Origin: Lutispora thermophila DSM 19022
GTDB taxonomy: Bacteria > Bacillota > Clostridia > Lutisporales > Lutisporaceae
Assembly: GCF_900142105.1 (NCBI RefSeq)
Contig: NZ_FQZS01000025.1
Span: 1-40,399 of the forward strand
DNA: 40,399 nt
Direction: 5' to 3'
In this document: positions 8,042 through 17,042 of the stretch, piece after piece
Position numbering within the stretch: the first letter of the stretch is position 1
How the letters are laid out: every line of letters starts with the position of its first letter
Position numbers and translations under genes: made by a program
Notes under the pieces: generated by a model
Database searches by the model: none
What the model saw: only the letters and a program-made list of their open reading frames with translations
Told to the model about the DNA's origin: nothing

Positions 8042-8317
8042 TAAAGGACTATATGTTCTCCTGTTGAGTATATCCATTATTTCTTCTATGTTTTTACCTT
8101 GAGAATTTATAAGCAATGCTCCAATGCACTTAGTTCCTGTAGAATTTGATAAATTCAATATTGATGATTTGTTTACCTCAAAATAGGGATGATTATCCTT
8201 ATCCTTGTATATGATTGCATCAGCAACTCCTTCTTCTCCAATATAGAAGCATTTATAGCCTCTGCTTTCTAACTGCTGCTTTATATTTTCCAGTCCTTTT
8301 TCTATTGCAATAATCAT
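8036..8317 (-). CDS. YkuS-like (UPF0180) small protein
   Basis: 93 residues resembling the UPF0180/YkuS group: an N-terminal IEKGLENIKQQLESRGYKC segment, a central strand-rich part, and IGALLINSQGKNIEEIMDIL. The function is unknown. The ATG at 8317 has a strong GAGGTGG site, but both are locked in a perfect 13-bp inverted repeat (8316-8362), so translation may be conditional. It lies just downstream of the DUF4446 gene, 46 bases apart. Confidence 0.75.
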   Translation of the reverse strand: MIIAIEKGLENIKQQLESRGYKCFYIGEEGVADAIIYKDKDNHPYFEVNKSSILNLSNSTGTKCIGALLINSQGKNIEEIMDILNRRTYSPLF

Positions 8318-8362
8318 AATACCACCTCAAGGTTTATTATCCCTTCATAGAGGTGGTATTAT
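8316..8362 (-). promoter_or_regulatory. RBS-sequestering hairpin before the YkuS-like gene
   Basis: ATAATACCACCTC (8316-8328) and GAGGTGGTATTAT (8350-8362) are perfect 13-base complements with a 21-base loop. In the minus-strand RNA the 3' arm contains the GAGGTGG Shine-Dalgarno sequence and the AT of the start codon. There is no U-tract after the stem, so a terminator role is less likely. Confidence 0.7.
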
Positions 8363-8363
8363 A

Positions 8364-8861
8364 CTATCTTTTACTTTTAAGACACCTGTTTAGAACCATT
8401 TCTTCTTCTACTGATAATGGGTACTTGGAACTTCCATTCTCAATGGGTTTTGCATATGTGACAGACTCATTTCTACCATATATTGACGTTATAATGACTC
8501 CATTATTATAGTTATCAAGTAATGCAATAGAATAACTTAAGTCAGATCCTGTATCAGAAAAAGCATTATATCTTGTTATACTTAACTTTTGAACACATCT
8601 ATCTGTTTGCTCCTTTAAATGAATTACTTCCTCATTGAGAAGCTGTACCCTATCTATTGTTGATTCAATGCTAGCCATATAATCCGCTATCATCTGTTCC
8701 AAATTCTTGTTGGAACTACCCCTCATCATTTTTTTGTACTTTCCTTTGAGTCTTGTGAAACTGATAGATAATATTATATTCCACAAAACTAATAATATAA
8801 TAGCTAACATAAAAATCAAATTAATAATTTCATTATTCTTTATCAACTCTAGTACACTCAT
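8364..8861 (-). CDS. DUF4446 family protein
   Basis: 165 residues. One N-terminal membrane helix (LIFMLAIILLVLWNIILSI, about 14-33) is followed by a basic stretch, a probable coiled coil (about 50-95) and a C-terminal domain with YSIALLDNYNNGVIITSIYGRNES and YAKPIENGSSKYPLSVEEE, the conserved DUF4446 signature. The function is unknown. The family is typically found beside spo0J-soj, as here, suggesting a link to origin or membrane organisation (inference). Confidence 0.87.
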   Translation of the reverse strand: MSVLELIKNNEIINLIFMLAIILLVLWNIILSISFTRLKGKYKKMMRGSSNKNLEQMIADYMASIESTIDRVQLLNEEVIHLKEQTDRCVQKLSITRYNAFSDTGSDLSYSIALLDNYNNGVIITSIYGRNESVTYAKPIENGSSKYPLSVEEEMVLNRCLKSKR

Positions 8862-8892
8862 TTTCCTACCCCATTTTCAAAATTTGTCCTGA

Positions 8893-8908
8893 TGTTTCAC
8901 ATGAAACA
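8893..8908. other. parS-like site (one mismatch)
   Basis: TGTTTCACATGAAACA matches the Firmicute parS palindrome TGTTTCACGTGAAACA except for A instead of G in the centre. It lies 72 bases from the perfect site. Confidence 0.7.
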
Positions 8909-8980
8909 TCATCGCTTAGTTGTTTATTTTCAATATTTAGAGCTTTTTATGATTCCATCCCCCACTTTGAAGAAAATTTA

Positions 8981-8996
8981 TGTTTCACGTGAAACA
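8981..8996. other. parS: parS centromere site (perfect consensus)
   Basis: TGTTTCACGTGAAACA, identical to the consensus parS bound by Spo0J/ParB. Spo0J loads and spreads from it to organise and segregate the origin region. It lies between DUF4446 and spo0J, about 10.7 kb from dnaA. Confidence 0.93.
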
Positions 8997-9348
8997 ATTA
9001 CATCCACTATTCTATTTATATGTATATTTTCCTTCAGTCTTTATTAATTTCTTTTCTAATATCTTTTCACTTCTATTTCACATTTTTCTTTACCTAACAT
9101 ACTTCTTTCATTTTATCAATTAAATATACATTTGAATTTTATTATTTATTTTCTCATCATATATCTTTTCATAAACCGTATAAATATTTTTTTAAAATCT
9201 TAATAAAATCATAATTCCTTTTAAAAATTAATTTTCATAAAATACCCTTTAAAGCTAATTTTTTTTGATTTAAGGCATTTTTTCACTTTATAGTGTTTTA
9301 GTATTGGCAACTAAAATAAATTGTCTCTAAAGTCAAATAAACAAGTCA
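8997..9348. other. AT-rich intergenic region downstream of spo0J
   Basis: About 350 bases of very AT-rich sequence between the perfect parS site and the spo0J stop codon. I see no gene, no strong hairpin and no further parS copy. Confidence 0.6.
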
Positions 9349-10188
9349 TTATTTTTCCAGTATATTTAAAATTTTATCCAAATCATCTATCCCATAATAT
9401 TCTATTTCTATTTTCCCTTTCTTTTTACTGTGTGATATTGTTACCTTTGTTCCAAAAATATTCCTTAATCGTTCTTCTATCTCGCAAATTTCAGCTGATT
9501 TAGTTTTTGCTTTCTTATTTTTCTTTTTTTCTTGTGACAACTTTTCAACTTGTCTCACATTAAGGTTTTCATTTATTATTCTTTTGGCAATTTCTATCTT
9601 CTTTGCATCATCCTCAAATGCCAGTAGTGCCCTGGCATGTCCAGCTGTTAATTTTCCAGAAATCAGATGATCTATAATTTCCACCGGAAGATTTAAAAGT
9701 CTTAATGAATTGGTTATGGCAGACCTGCTTTTTCCTATTCTCCTTCCAATCTCCTCTTGAGATAAAGAATATTCTTCTATCAAAACCTTATAAGCATTGG
9801 CTTCTTCTATAGGATTTAAGTCTTCTCGTTGCAAATTCTCTATAAGTGCTATTTCTAATACTTGAGCATCAGTATAATCCTTTACTATAACAGGAACAAC
9901 TTTTAAACCGGCAAGCCTTGCTGCTCTCCATCTTCGTTCTCCGGCAACAATCTGATATCCAGTTCCTTCTCTTCTTACTACTATTGGCTGTACAATGCCA
10001 TGCTCTTTAATAGATTCGGCCAAACTTCTTAATGATTCTTCATCAAAATTTCTTCTTGGTTGGTTTTCATTTGCTTCTATATCAGTTATTTTTATTTCAA
10101 TTACGCTGCTTTCGCTGCTATCTTTTATTTCCGTACTCTCAGGTATGAGTGCGCTTAATCCCTTGCCTAAAGCCTTTTTGCCCATCAT
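9349..10188 (-). CDS. spo0J: Chromosome-partitioning protein ParB/Spo0J
   Basis: A 279-residue ParB that binds parS and CTP, forms sliding clamps and works with Soj in origin segregation and sporulation control. N-terminal MGKKALGKGLSALIP is the typical ParA-activating tail. The CTP-binding N domain has ENQPRRNFD (box I) and GERRWRAARLAG (box II). The helix-turn-helix spans about 130-170 (SQEEIGRRIGKSRSAITN) and a C-terminal dimer domain follows. The start overlaps the soj stop (ATGA), so translation is coupled. Confidence 0.96.
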   Translation of the reverse strand: MMGKKALGKGLSALIPESTEIKDSSESSVIEIKITDIEANENQPRRNFDEESLRSLAESIKEHGIVQPIVVRREGTGYQIVAGERRWRAARLAGLKVVPVIVKDYTDAQVLEIALIENLQREDLNPIEEANAYKVLIEEYSLSQEEIGRRIGKSRSAITNSLRLLNLPVEIIDHLISGKLTAGHARALLAFEDDAKKIEIAKRIINENLNVRQVEKLSQEKKKNKKAKTKSAEICEIEERLRNIFGTKVTISHSKKKGKIEIEYYGIDDLDKILNILEK

Positions 10189-10958
10189 ATCACCTCCTCA
10201 GATAATTCTAAAAACTCTTGCGCCAACTCAAGATAAGCCTCTGCCCCTTTAGACTTAGGATCATAAGAAATTATTGAAAGACCATGGCTTGGTGCCTCGG
10301 CTAATCTAACATTTCTTGGTATCATTGTTCTATATACCTTACCTTTAAAAAATTTTTTCACTTCTTCCACTACTTGAATTGATAGATTAGTCCTGCCATC
10401 AAACATACTCAACACAACACCTTCTATTTCGAGCTTTTTATTTAAGCCCTTTTTAACCAATGAGTATGTATTCATTAATTGGCTTACTCCTTCCAAAGCA
10501 TAGTACTCACATTGTATGGGAATCAAAACACTATCCACTGCAGACAAAGCATTTACAGACAGAAGCCCCAACGAAGGGGGGCAGTCTACAAATATATAAT
10601 CAAAATCCTTCTTTATCTCTGTAATGCACTCTCTAAGCTTAAGCTCTCTTCCCTGAAATGAGGTGAGTTCTATTTCTGCACCTGCTAACTGCACACTGGC
10701 AGGAATTATATACAAACTTTCTTGTTGCGTAGCTTTTATACATTCTTTAGGATTAACATTATTGATCAATATATCGTATAATGTATATTCTAAACTGTTT
10801 TTATCAATACCGATTCCGCTTGTAGTATTGCCCTGGGGGTCAATATCTATCATTAAAACTCTTTTACCCAGGCTGGCAAGACATGCAGATAAGTTTATTA
10901 CTGTAGTTGTTTTTCCTACTCCACCTTTTTGATTAAATACTGCAATTGATTTCGACAA
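10185..10958 (-). CDS. soj: ParA-type ATPase Soj
   Basis: A ParA ATPase of about 257 residues that partners Spo0J and, in B. subtilis, also controls DnaA. Near the N terminus is the deviant Walker A KGGVGKTT, then DIDPQGNTTSG (A') and YIFVDCPPSLG (Walker B). The start is most likely TTG 10958, since GAGGTG lies 6 bases upstream; GTG 10967 would be too close to its site. Spo0J follows with a 4-base overlap. Confidence 0.96.
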   Translation of the reverse strand: MSKSIAVFNQKGGVGKTTTVINLSACLASLGKRVLMIDIDPQGNTTSGIGIDKNSLEYTLYDILINNVNPKECIKATQQESLYIIPASVQLAGAEIELTSFQGRELKLRECITEIKKDFDYIFVDCPPSLGLLSVNALSAVDSVLIPIQCEYYALEGVSQLMNTYSLVKKGLNKKLEIEGVVLSMFDGRTNLSIQVVEEVKKFFKGKVYRTMIPRNVRLAEAPSHGLSIISYDPKSKGAEAYLELAQEFLELSEEVI

Positions 10959-11059
10959 AATCCACACCTCACCTTCTTATATATTATATTAATACAAAGT
11001 TATAATATATTAAAGTAAAAATGAATATTATTATACAAAGAATTGTAAAGGTGGTTTAT

Positions 11060-11332
11060 ATGTATAAAAAAATTTACTCAAAGTCTATTTGCATGGGATT
11101 TATTTGGGGTATCTTTTCTTGGATAAGCTTTTTTAAGCATAATGATATTCCTTCATTGATCAGTTCGGTACCAGTATTTTTATCTATAGGAATAGGAAAA
11201 GTCATAATAGACAAAAATTCAATGCTTTTTGATAAAAGCATTTTTATTCTGACTATATTATTGGGTGGCTTCATAGGATTCATCGTGGCTTCACTTATAA
11301 ATCTCATAATATCTGCCATACAGGAGGACTAA
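11060..11332 (+). CDS. Small membrane protein, unrecognised family
   Basis: 90 residues from ATG 11060 (AAAGGTGG five bases upstream), with about three hydrophobic segments (residues 9-22, 30-46 and 60-84). I do not recognise the family. It sits one base before a GDT1/UPF0016 half gene on the same strand, which suggests one transcript and possibly one complex. It lacks the E-x-G-D-K/R-T motif of GDT1 proteins, so it is not the missing second half. The pair interrupts the noc-soj block in the opposite orientation. Confidence 0.7.
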   Translation: MYKKIYSKSICMGFIWGIFSWISFFKHNDIPSLISSVPVFLSIGIGKVIIDKNSMLFDKSIFILTILLGGFIGFIVASLINLIISAIQED

Positions 11333-11333
11333 A

Positions 11334-11603
11334 ATGATTAAAGTAATCCTTTCTACTTTTATATTAGTTTTCATAGCTGAATTGGGAGATAAAACTCAAC
11401 TTCAGACAATGCTTTTGACAGCAAAAAACAATTCTCCAGTTCCTGTATTTATAGGCGCATCCTTAGCTTTAGTATGTTCATCTATCTTAGGAGTATTTGC
11501 AGGTACATATATAACAAAACATGTTCCACCTAATTTTATTCAAAATGCAGCGGGAATTTTGTTTATCATAATGGGAATATTAATACTTCTGAATAAAATC
11601 TAG
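11334..11603 (+). CDS. GDT1/TMEM165 (UPF0016) family half-size transporter
   Basis: An 89-residue single-repeat member of the UPF0016 family, whose members export Mn2+ or exchange Ca2+/Mn2+ for H+. The hallmark ELGDKTQLQT lies in the first helix (residues about 16-25), and two more membrane helices follow. Typical bacterial members have two such repeats; half-size proteins must work as dimers or heterodimers. No second motif-bearing half is adjacent. ATG follows GGAGGA. Confidence 0.85.
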   Translation: MIKVILSTFILVFIAELGDKTQLQTMLLTAKNNSPVPVFIGASLALVCSSILGVFAGTYITKHVPPNFIQNAAGILFIIMGILILLNKI

Positions 11604-11965
11604 TGATTGGTTTTTTATTGATCAGTTTTTACACTCCAGAATTTTAAGAATTAATTAGACAAAAACAATACATCTTTGCTTCTATCAAGCAATCTGTATA
11701 AGATTGGCCTTTATTTCATCCTAGCTATTTTATCAATGACAAGAAAGACTTCATTTTTAAAAATTTATATTAATCAAGGAATCATCTATAACAATCTAGA
11801 AAACCTTTAACTTTTTTCCCATTGAATTAATTCCCTCAAAGTAATACAGATTATTTAGAAACCCGATTAATATTTCTATAATTCATTACCATTTCCTATA
11901 TTAAAATTTCTCAATCAATACATTTATGGAAAATATAAATTTAACAAATATTTCTTTGCATTATA
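11604..11965. other. Intergenic region between the GDT1-like gene and noc
   Basis: About 360 AT-rich bases between convergent genes. I see a weak T-rich hairpin just after the GDT1-like stop but no gene, RNA or repeat. Confidence 0.5.
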
Positions 11966-11989
11966 AAAACAGAGCTCGAGCTCTGTTTT
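11966..11989 (-). terminator. Palindromic terminator of noc
   Basis: A perfect 24-base palindrome centred on CTCGAG. It can fold as ACAGAGC/GCTCTGT with a 4-base loop and flanking A and T runs. The noc stop codon overlaps its edge, so the terminator begins inside the gene. Confidence 0.8.
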
Positions 11990-12779
11990 ATACTTTTGGT
12001 ACTTTTATTTTTATTTCTATATAATCGCCTTTATCCTCTTGATCATACTCCATTTGAAAACCTGTCTTTAATATTTGCTTATATGTATTCTTTATTGTGT
12101 TTACATAGATATTGTAATTAATTTTACCTTTTATCCTTTTTTCAGTTGGCTTTTCCTTTGTCACAGCAATTTCATCCAAAAGCTTTTCAACAAGTTCTTC
12201 TGTCTTTTTTACATTAAGAGACTTCTTTACTATAGTTTTTATTGCTTTAAGTTGCAGCTTTTCATCAGGAAGCTTCAACAATGCTCTAGCATGTCTCTCT
12301 GTTAAATTATTCTTTAGCAGCTCATTCTTGATTTCAGTAGACAACCTCAACAACCTCAATTTATTTGCAATGGTTGACTGGTTCTTTCCTACTTTTTTGG
12401 ATAATTCTTCCTGAGTTAAACCATGATCATGTATAAGGTTATAATATCCTTCTGCTTCATCAAGATAATTCAGATCTTCTCTTTGCAAATTTTCTATAAG
12501 GGCAATTACCGCAGAATCCTGTTCCACCACTTCTACCACTATTGCAGGTATTTCTTTCATGCCTGCAAGCTTTGCTGCCCTTAATCGCCTTTCTCCAGCA
12601 ATCAGTTCATAGCCATTTTCTCCAATTTTCCTTACATTAATAGGTTGGAGCACTCCATACGATTTTATTGATTCCGAGAGTTCATCGAGAGAAAGATTAT
12701 TAAAATTTTTACGAGGTTGGTATGGATTAGGCGCAATACTATCTATAGGAATATTTATTATTGATTTATTATCATTCAA
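11988..12779 (-). CDS. noc: Nucleoid occlusion protein Noc (ParB family)
   Basis: A ParB paralogue of about 263 residues. Noc binds its own DNA sites and the membrane and prevents division over the nucleoid. It has PNPYQPRKNF, the CTP motif GERRLRAAKLAGMK, and a helix-turn-helix (TQEELSKKVGKNQSTIANKL). Position before rsmG and a second ParB (Spo0J) nearby support Noc. The probable start is TTG 12779, since GGAGGGGG lies about 9 bases upstream; ATGs at 12788 and 12800 are poorly spaced. I did not recognise any Noc-type binding site (ATTTCCCGGGAAAT). Confidence 0.88.
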   Translation of the reverse strand: MNDNKSIINIPIDSIAPNPYQPRKNFNNLSLDELSESIKSYGVLQPINVRKIGENGYELIAGERRLRAAKLAGMKEIPAIVVEVVEQDSAVIALIENLQREDLNYLDEAEGYYNLIHDHGLTQEELSKKVGKNQSTIANKLRLLRLSTEIKNELLKNNLTERHARALLKLPDEKLQLKAIKTIVKKSLNVKKTEELVEKLLDEIAVTKEKPTEKRIKGKINYNIYVNTIKNTYKQILKTGFQMEYDQEDKGDYIEIKIKVPKV

Positions 12780-12997
12780 CTCTATCATCCCCCTCCACAT
12801 TTGACACTGAACTCATCATCCCCATGTTCCTCTTATAAAGGCATGCATCAAAGGAAGGATTAGTTCAGCATGGATACGGCTATTACTTTGATTGCTTATC
12901 TATTTATTCGCCATCATTAATTCTGTTCCTTCTTGCGAAACCATACTTTTAATCTTCATATTACGCCAAACATCTATAAATTTTTACCAATCATTTA

Positions 12998-13717
12998 CTA
13001 TTTCAATGGATTTGATGATGGTTTACCTGGTTTTCTTGGATATTTTGTCGGAGTGTTTCTGACTTTTTTTATTATAATTATATAGTGTCTAATATCGCTA
13101 AAGGGCAGTAAATGCTCCTCTACTTTATCCAGTTCCCCTCCTAGTATTTCCATAGCTTTTCGTCCATCTTGCAATTCCTCCTGATAAGATGGGCCTTTTT
13201 GGCATATGAAGTATCCTCCTAACTTCACAAAAGGCATGCAATATTCCAATAGTACGTTTAAAGGAGCCACAGCCCTTGATACTGCTATATCAAATTCTTC
13301 TCTATATCCTTTTTTTGCACCATACTCTTCTGCTCTTCCATGAATTAATTCAACTTTATCCAAAGCAAGTTTATCTGTAGCTTCCTTCAAATATATGATC
13401 CTTTTGTTTAAGGAGTCCAACAAAGTCATATTAACATCTTCTTTTAAAATTTTTAGCACTAAGCCTGGAAATCCTGCTCCTGTACCTATATCAATTATTT
13501 TGTCACCCGATTTTATCAATCCTGTACTAAGGCATGTGGCTGAATCCATAAAATGTTTAATAAATATTTCTTCCTCATCTGTTATTGAAGTAAGATTTAT
13601 CTTTTCGTTCCATTCCAACAAAATGTCTTTGAATTCCAAAAGCCTACTCAACTTTTCCTCATTAATATCTATATCAAGTTCTTTAAAACCATTTCTCAGC
13701 ATATCCACATTATTCAT
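12998..13717 (-). CDS. rsmG: 16S rRNA (guanine-N7)-methyltransferase RsmG
   Basis: Methylates N7 of the 530-loop guanine of 16S rRNA using S-adenosylmethionine; loss gives low-level streptomycin resistance in other bacteria. 239 residues with LEWNEKINLTSITDEEE near the start, the SAM-binding motif IIDIGTGAGFPGLVLKI at about 73-89, and AVSRAVAPLNVLLEYC. A basic proline-rich tail follows. It begins 7 bases after mnmG, continuing the classical gid operon. Confidence 0.96.
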   Translation of the reverse strand: MNNVDMLRNGFKELDIDINEEKLSRLLEFKDILLEWNEKINLTSITDEEEIFIKHFMDSATCLSTGLIKSGDKIIDIGTGAGFPGLVLKILKEDVNMTLLDSLNKRIIYLKEATDKLALDKVELIHGRAEEYGAKKGYREEFDIAVSRAVAPLNVLLEYCMPFVKLGGYFICQKGPSYQEELQDGRKAMEILGGELDKVEEHLLPFSDIRHYIIIIKKVRNTPTKYPRKPGKPSSNPLK

Positions 13718-13724
13718 ACCAAAC

Positions 13725-15599
13725 CTATCTCCTTCTTAGCTGTTCCAAATATACCAGCAACACAGATATATCAGCAGGAGACACTCCTGATATTCTTGAT
13801 GCCTGACCTATGTTTGAAGGACGAATTTCCGAAAGCTTCTGTCTGGCTTCTGACGAAAGCCCCTTTATTTGATTGTATTCTATATCATCATGAAGTTTTC
13901 TGTTTTCTAATTTCTTAAATTGCTCAATTTGAGTAAGCTGCTTTTTAATATATCCCTCATATTTTATTAGTATTTCTACTTCTTCAGCTTCATCTGGACT
14001 TAACCCCGGCATCTCCTCGTCAATTTCTGCCAAAGAAGCATATGTTATCTCCGGTCTCTTTAGGAGTTCATATAAAGATACTCCGCTCTTTATGTCTGCA
14101 CTATTATACTTTCTTAGATATTCTATTACTTTATCAACAGGACTTATAGATTTACATTTCAATCTTTCTATTTCATTTTCTATGTTTTCTTTTTTCTTTA
14201 TAAAAGCATTATATCTTTCTTCTGTTACAAGTCCCACATCATAACCTTTCTGAGTAAGCCTCAAATCCGCATTGTCCTGCCTTAATACCAATCTATATTC
14301 AGCTCTAGACGTCATCATTCTATAGGGTTCATTGGTACCTTTCGTTACTAAATCATCTATAAGTACACCTATATATGCTTCCGATCTATCCAATATGAAA
14401 GGTTCTTTTCCCTTAAGTTTCAATGCAGCATTGATACCTGCCATAATTCCCTGTGCTGCAGCTTCTTCATAACCTGAACTTCCGTTAATCTGTCCTGCAA
14501 AATAAAGACCTTCTATGTGCTTAGATTCCAAGGTTAATTTAAGATCTTGCGGATTGATGCAGTCATAGTCTATAGCATATGCTGTTCTCATCATCTCACA
14601 GTTTTCCAAACCTTTTATGGATCTGAGCATATCTATCTGCACATCCTCAGGTAAACTTGATGACATTCCTTGAACATACATTTCCCTTGTATTAATACCT
14701 TCCGGTTCTATAAATATCTGATGGCTTTCCCTATCAGGAAAATTCACTATCTTTGTCTCAATAGACGGACAATACCTTGGTCCTACACCTTCAACACCAC
14801 CTGTGAAAAGAGGTGATCTATGTATATTGTCCCTTATTATCTTATGTGTTGTTTCGTTTGTATAGGTTAAATAGCAACTATTCTGTTTTATGTTTATTTC
14901 CTTTGTCATAAAGGAAAATGCTTTCATGTTTTCGTCTCCGGGCTGCTCCATCATTTTGCTAAAATCAACGCTCTTTCCATCAATTCTGGCAGGGGTGCCC
15001 GTTTTGAACCTTCTCAATTCAAAGCCAAGTTTTTTTAGACTTTCTGATAATCCTTTAGCAGGGAAAAGGCCATTTGGTCCCCCTTCATAACTTACATCGC
15101 CGATTACAATTTTTCCATTCAAATAGACTCCTGTAGCCACTATTGCTGCTTTACAACTATACCTTGCACCTAAATTGGTTATGACTCCTGTTACTTTTCC
15201 TTCTTCTGTCAATATGTCTACCACTTCAGTCTGTTTCATATAAAGATTCTCCTGATTTTCCAGAACCCATTTCATCCTTTCGGAATACCTCTTCTTATCA
15301 ACCTGAGCTCTAAACGCTCTTACCGCAGGTCCTTTTTTTGTATTGAGTGTCCTTATTTGAATCATCGTATGATCTGTATTTATACCCATTTCTCCGCCCA
15401 ATGCATCGATTTCCCGCACCAGATTTCCTTTTGCAGGACCTCCTATGGACGGATTGCAGGCCATCATAGCAATGCTGTCCAGATTTATCGCTGTTACAAG
15501 AGTTTTCAAACCCATTCTAGAACATGCCAATGCAGCTTCGCACCCTGCATGACCGGCACCTATTACTATAACATCATATTCTCCTGCGTAATATTCCAT
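13725..15599 (-). CDS. mnmG: tRNA uridine-34 modification enzyme MnmG (GidA)
   Basis: FAD-dependent subunit of MnmEG, which adds (carboxy)aminomethyl groups at C5 of wobble uridine in tRNA. About 624 residues, normal length. N-terminal FAD motif [14 protein letters not shown], the GidA signature [11 protein letters not shown], and the C-terminal MnmE-binding helical domain. The start is ATG 15599, because GGGTGA lies 5 bases before it; an upstream in-frame GTG at 15611 lacks a site. The gene nearly overlaps mnmE. Confidence 0.97.
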   Translation of the reverse strand: MEYYAGEYDVIVIGAGHAGCEAALACSRMGLKTLVTAINLDSIAMMACNPSIGGPAKGNLVREIDALGGEMGINTDHTMIQIRTLNTKKGPAVRAFRAQVDKKRYSERMKWVLENQENLYMKQTEVVDILTEEGKVTGVITNLGARYSCKAAIVATGVYLNGKIVIGDVSYEGGPNGLFPAKGLSESLKKLGFELRRFKTGTPARIDGKSVDFSKMMEQPGDENMKAFSFMTKEINIKQNSCYLTYTNETTHKIIRDNIHRSPLFTGGVEGVGPRYCPSIETKIVNFPDRESHQIFIEPEGINTREMYVQGMSSSLPEDVQIDMLRSIKGLENCEMMRTAYAIDYDCINPQDLKLTLESKHIEGLYFAGQINGSSGYEEAAAQGIMAGINAALKLKGKEPFILDRSEAYIGVLIDDLVTKGTNEPYRMMTSRAEYRLVLRQDNADLRLTQKGYDVGLVTEERYNAFIKKKENIENEIERLKCKSISPVDKVIEYLRKYNSADIKSGVSLYELLKRPEITYASLAEIDEEMPGLSPDEAEEVEILIKYEGYIKKQLTQIEQFKKLENRKLHDDIEYNQIKGLSSEARQKLSEIRPSNIGQASRISGVSPADISVLLVYLEQLRRR

Positions 15600-15613
15600 G
15601 TTATCACCCACTT

Positions 15614-16993
15614 CTATTTGCCTATACAGAATCTACTGAATATCTCAGTAATAATGTCCTCTTCCACCGTATCTCCTGTTATTTCCCCTAAATATCTCCA
15701 TGCATCTTTTATATCCACAGATATCAGATCAACAGGTATACCTTCATCTATTGCTTCCATAGCTTTCTCAATGCTATCTACAGCTTTATCAATCAAAGAT
15801 TTGTGCCTTATATTTGATACAACGGCACTGGATTTGCTTTTCACATTTCCGCTGTATGCAGTATTATATATTGCTTCTTCCAATAGGTCTATACCTTTCT
15901 TATCCTTTACGGACATCTTTATTATATTATGTCCATCGAATATCTCTCCCAATGCTTCCAAATCAGCTTCAATACCTGCATCTATCTTATTTGCAGCCAC
16001 TATAACCTTTTTTTGCTTTATCATGGACGCTATTGCCATATCTTCCTCAGTCAATTTTTTTGAAGCATCTACTATAAAAATAACCAAATCTGCTCTGTTT
16101 AAAGCTTCCTTTGTCTTCTCCACACCGATTTTTTCTACAACATCCTCTGTCTCTCTCAATCCGGCTGTATCTATGAGTTTTATAAGAACACCCTTCACAT
16201 TAAGGTATTCTTCAATTATATCTCTTGTGGTACCTGGTATGTCAGTTACTATGGCTCTGTTTTCCCTAAGAAGTAAATTCAGCAATGAGGATTTCCCTAC
16301 ATTGGGCCTTCCTATTATGGCAGTGCTTAATCCTTCTCTTTGAATCTTTCCTTCATAATAAGTATCTTGAAGCTCTTTAAGTATGCCTAAGGCTTCATTA
16401 CCTTGAGATTTTAGATTCTCCGATGTTACTTCTTCTATATCATGCTCAGGAAAGTCAATGGATGCTTCAATATGTGCCAACATAGACATCAGCTTATCCA
16501 TTACTTCTTTTACTTTCAGTGATAACTCCCCTTGCAGCTGATTTACTGCGTTTTCAAGACCTTCATCGGTTTTGGCCGTTATTATATCGATTACTGCCTC
16601 TGACTGAGCCAGATCAATTCTTCCATTGAGGAAACCTCTCTTGGTAAACTCTCCTGCTTCTGCCAATCTGGCTCCCTTTTTCAATACAAGCTCCATAATT
16701 TTTCTTATGGATATGACACCTCCGTGGCAGTGTATCTCAACTACATCTTCGCCGGTGTAGGAATATGGTGCTCTCATGATTACAGCTAGAACTTCGTCAA
16801 TTTTCTTTCCTTCCTCATCATATATAAAACCATAACTCATATATCTTGATGGCATTTCATTGACGTCTTTTGCCTTTTTTCCTCTAAATATCTGCCCTAA
16901 TATATCTTGCGACCTCTTGCCGCTAAGCCTTATAATCCCTATACCTGCCTCTCCCGGAGCAGTACCAACGGCAGCAATAGTATCATCCAGCAC
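15614..16993 (-). CDS. mnmE: tRNA modification GTPase MnmE (TrmE)
   Basis: A K+-dependent GTPase that works with MnmG on wobble uridines. 459 residues. Tetrahydrofolate-binding N domain ([36 protein letters not shown]), helical domain, then the G domain with [12 protein letters not shown] (G1), DIPGTTRD (G2/G3 region), [10 protein letters not shown] and AANKID (G4), and a C-terminal FCIGK whose cysteine is the conserved catalytic one. GTG start with AGAGGTG upstream. Confidence 0.97.
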   Translation of the reverse strand: MLDDTIAAVGTAPGEAGIGIIRLSGKRSQDILGQIFRGKKAKDVNEMPSRYMSYGFIYDEEGKKIDEVLAVIMRAPYSYTGEDVVEIHCHGGVISIRKIMELVLKKGARLAEAGEFTKRGFLNGRIDLAQSEAVIDIITAKTDEGLENAVNQLQGELSLKVKEVMDKLMSMLAHIEASIDFPEHDIEEVTSENLKSQGNEALGILKELQDTYYEGKIQREGLSTAIIGRPNVGKSSLLNLLLRENRAIVTDIPGTTRDIIEEYLNVKGVLIKLIDTAGLRETEDVVEKIGVEKTKEALNRADLVIFIVDASKKLTEEDMAIASMIKQKKVIVAANKIDAGIEADLEALGEIFDGHNIIKMSVKDKKGIDLLEEAIYNTAYSGNVKSKSSAVVSNIRHKSLIDKAVDSIEKAMEAIDEGIPVDLISVDIKDAWRYLGEITGDTVEEDIITEIFSRFCIGK

Positions 16994-17018
16994 CTTATCA
17001 CCTCTTTCAAATATTATA

Positions 17019-17042
17019 AACCCAGTATTTTCATACTGGGTT
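17019..17042 (-). terminator. Hairpin after jag
   Basis: AACCCAGTAT and ATACTGGGTT form a perfect 10-bp stem with a 4-base loop, right at the jag stop codon. The following T-run is short (TTTATAATATTT), so termination may be partial and let mnmE be read through. Confidence 0.65.

Noticed and set aside
11060-11332. Second GDT1/UPF0016 half protein
   Set aside because: It lacks the E-x-G-D-K/R-T motif and its hydrophobic pattern differs.
15357-16343. Long plus-strand frame of 328 codons
   Set aside because: It lies wholly opposite mnmG and mnmE, has no ribosome site, and its product shows no recognisable protein pattern.
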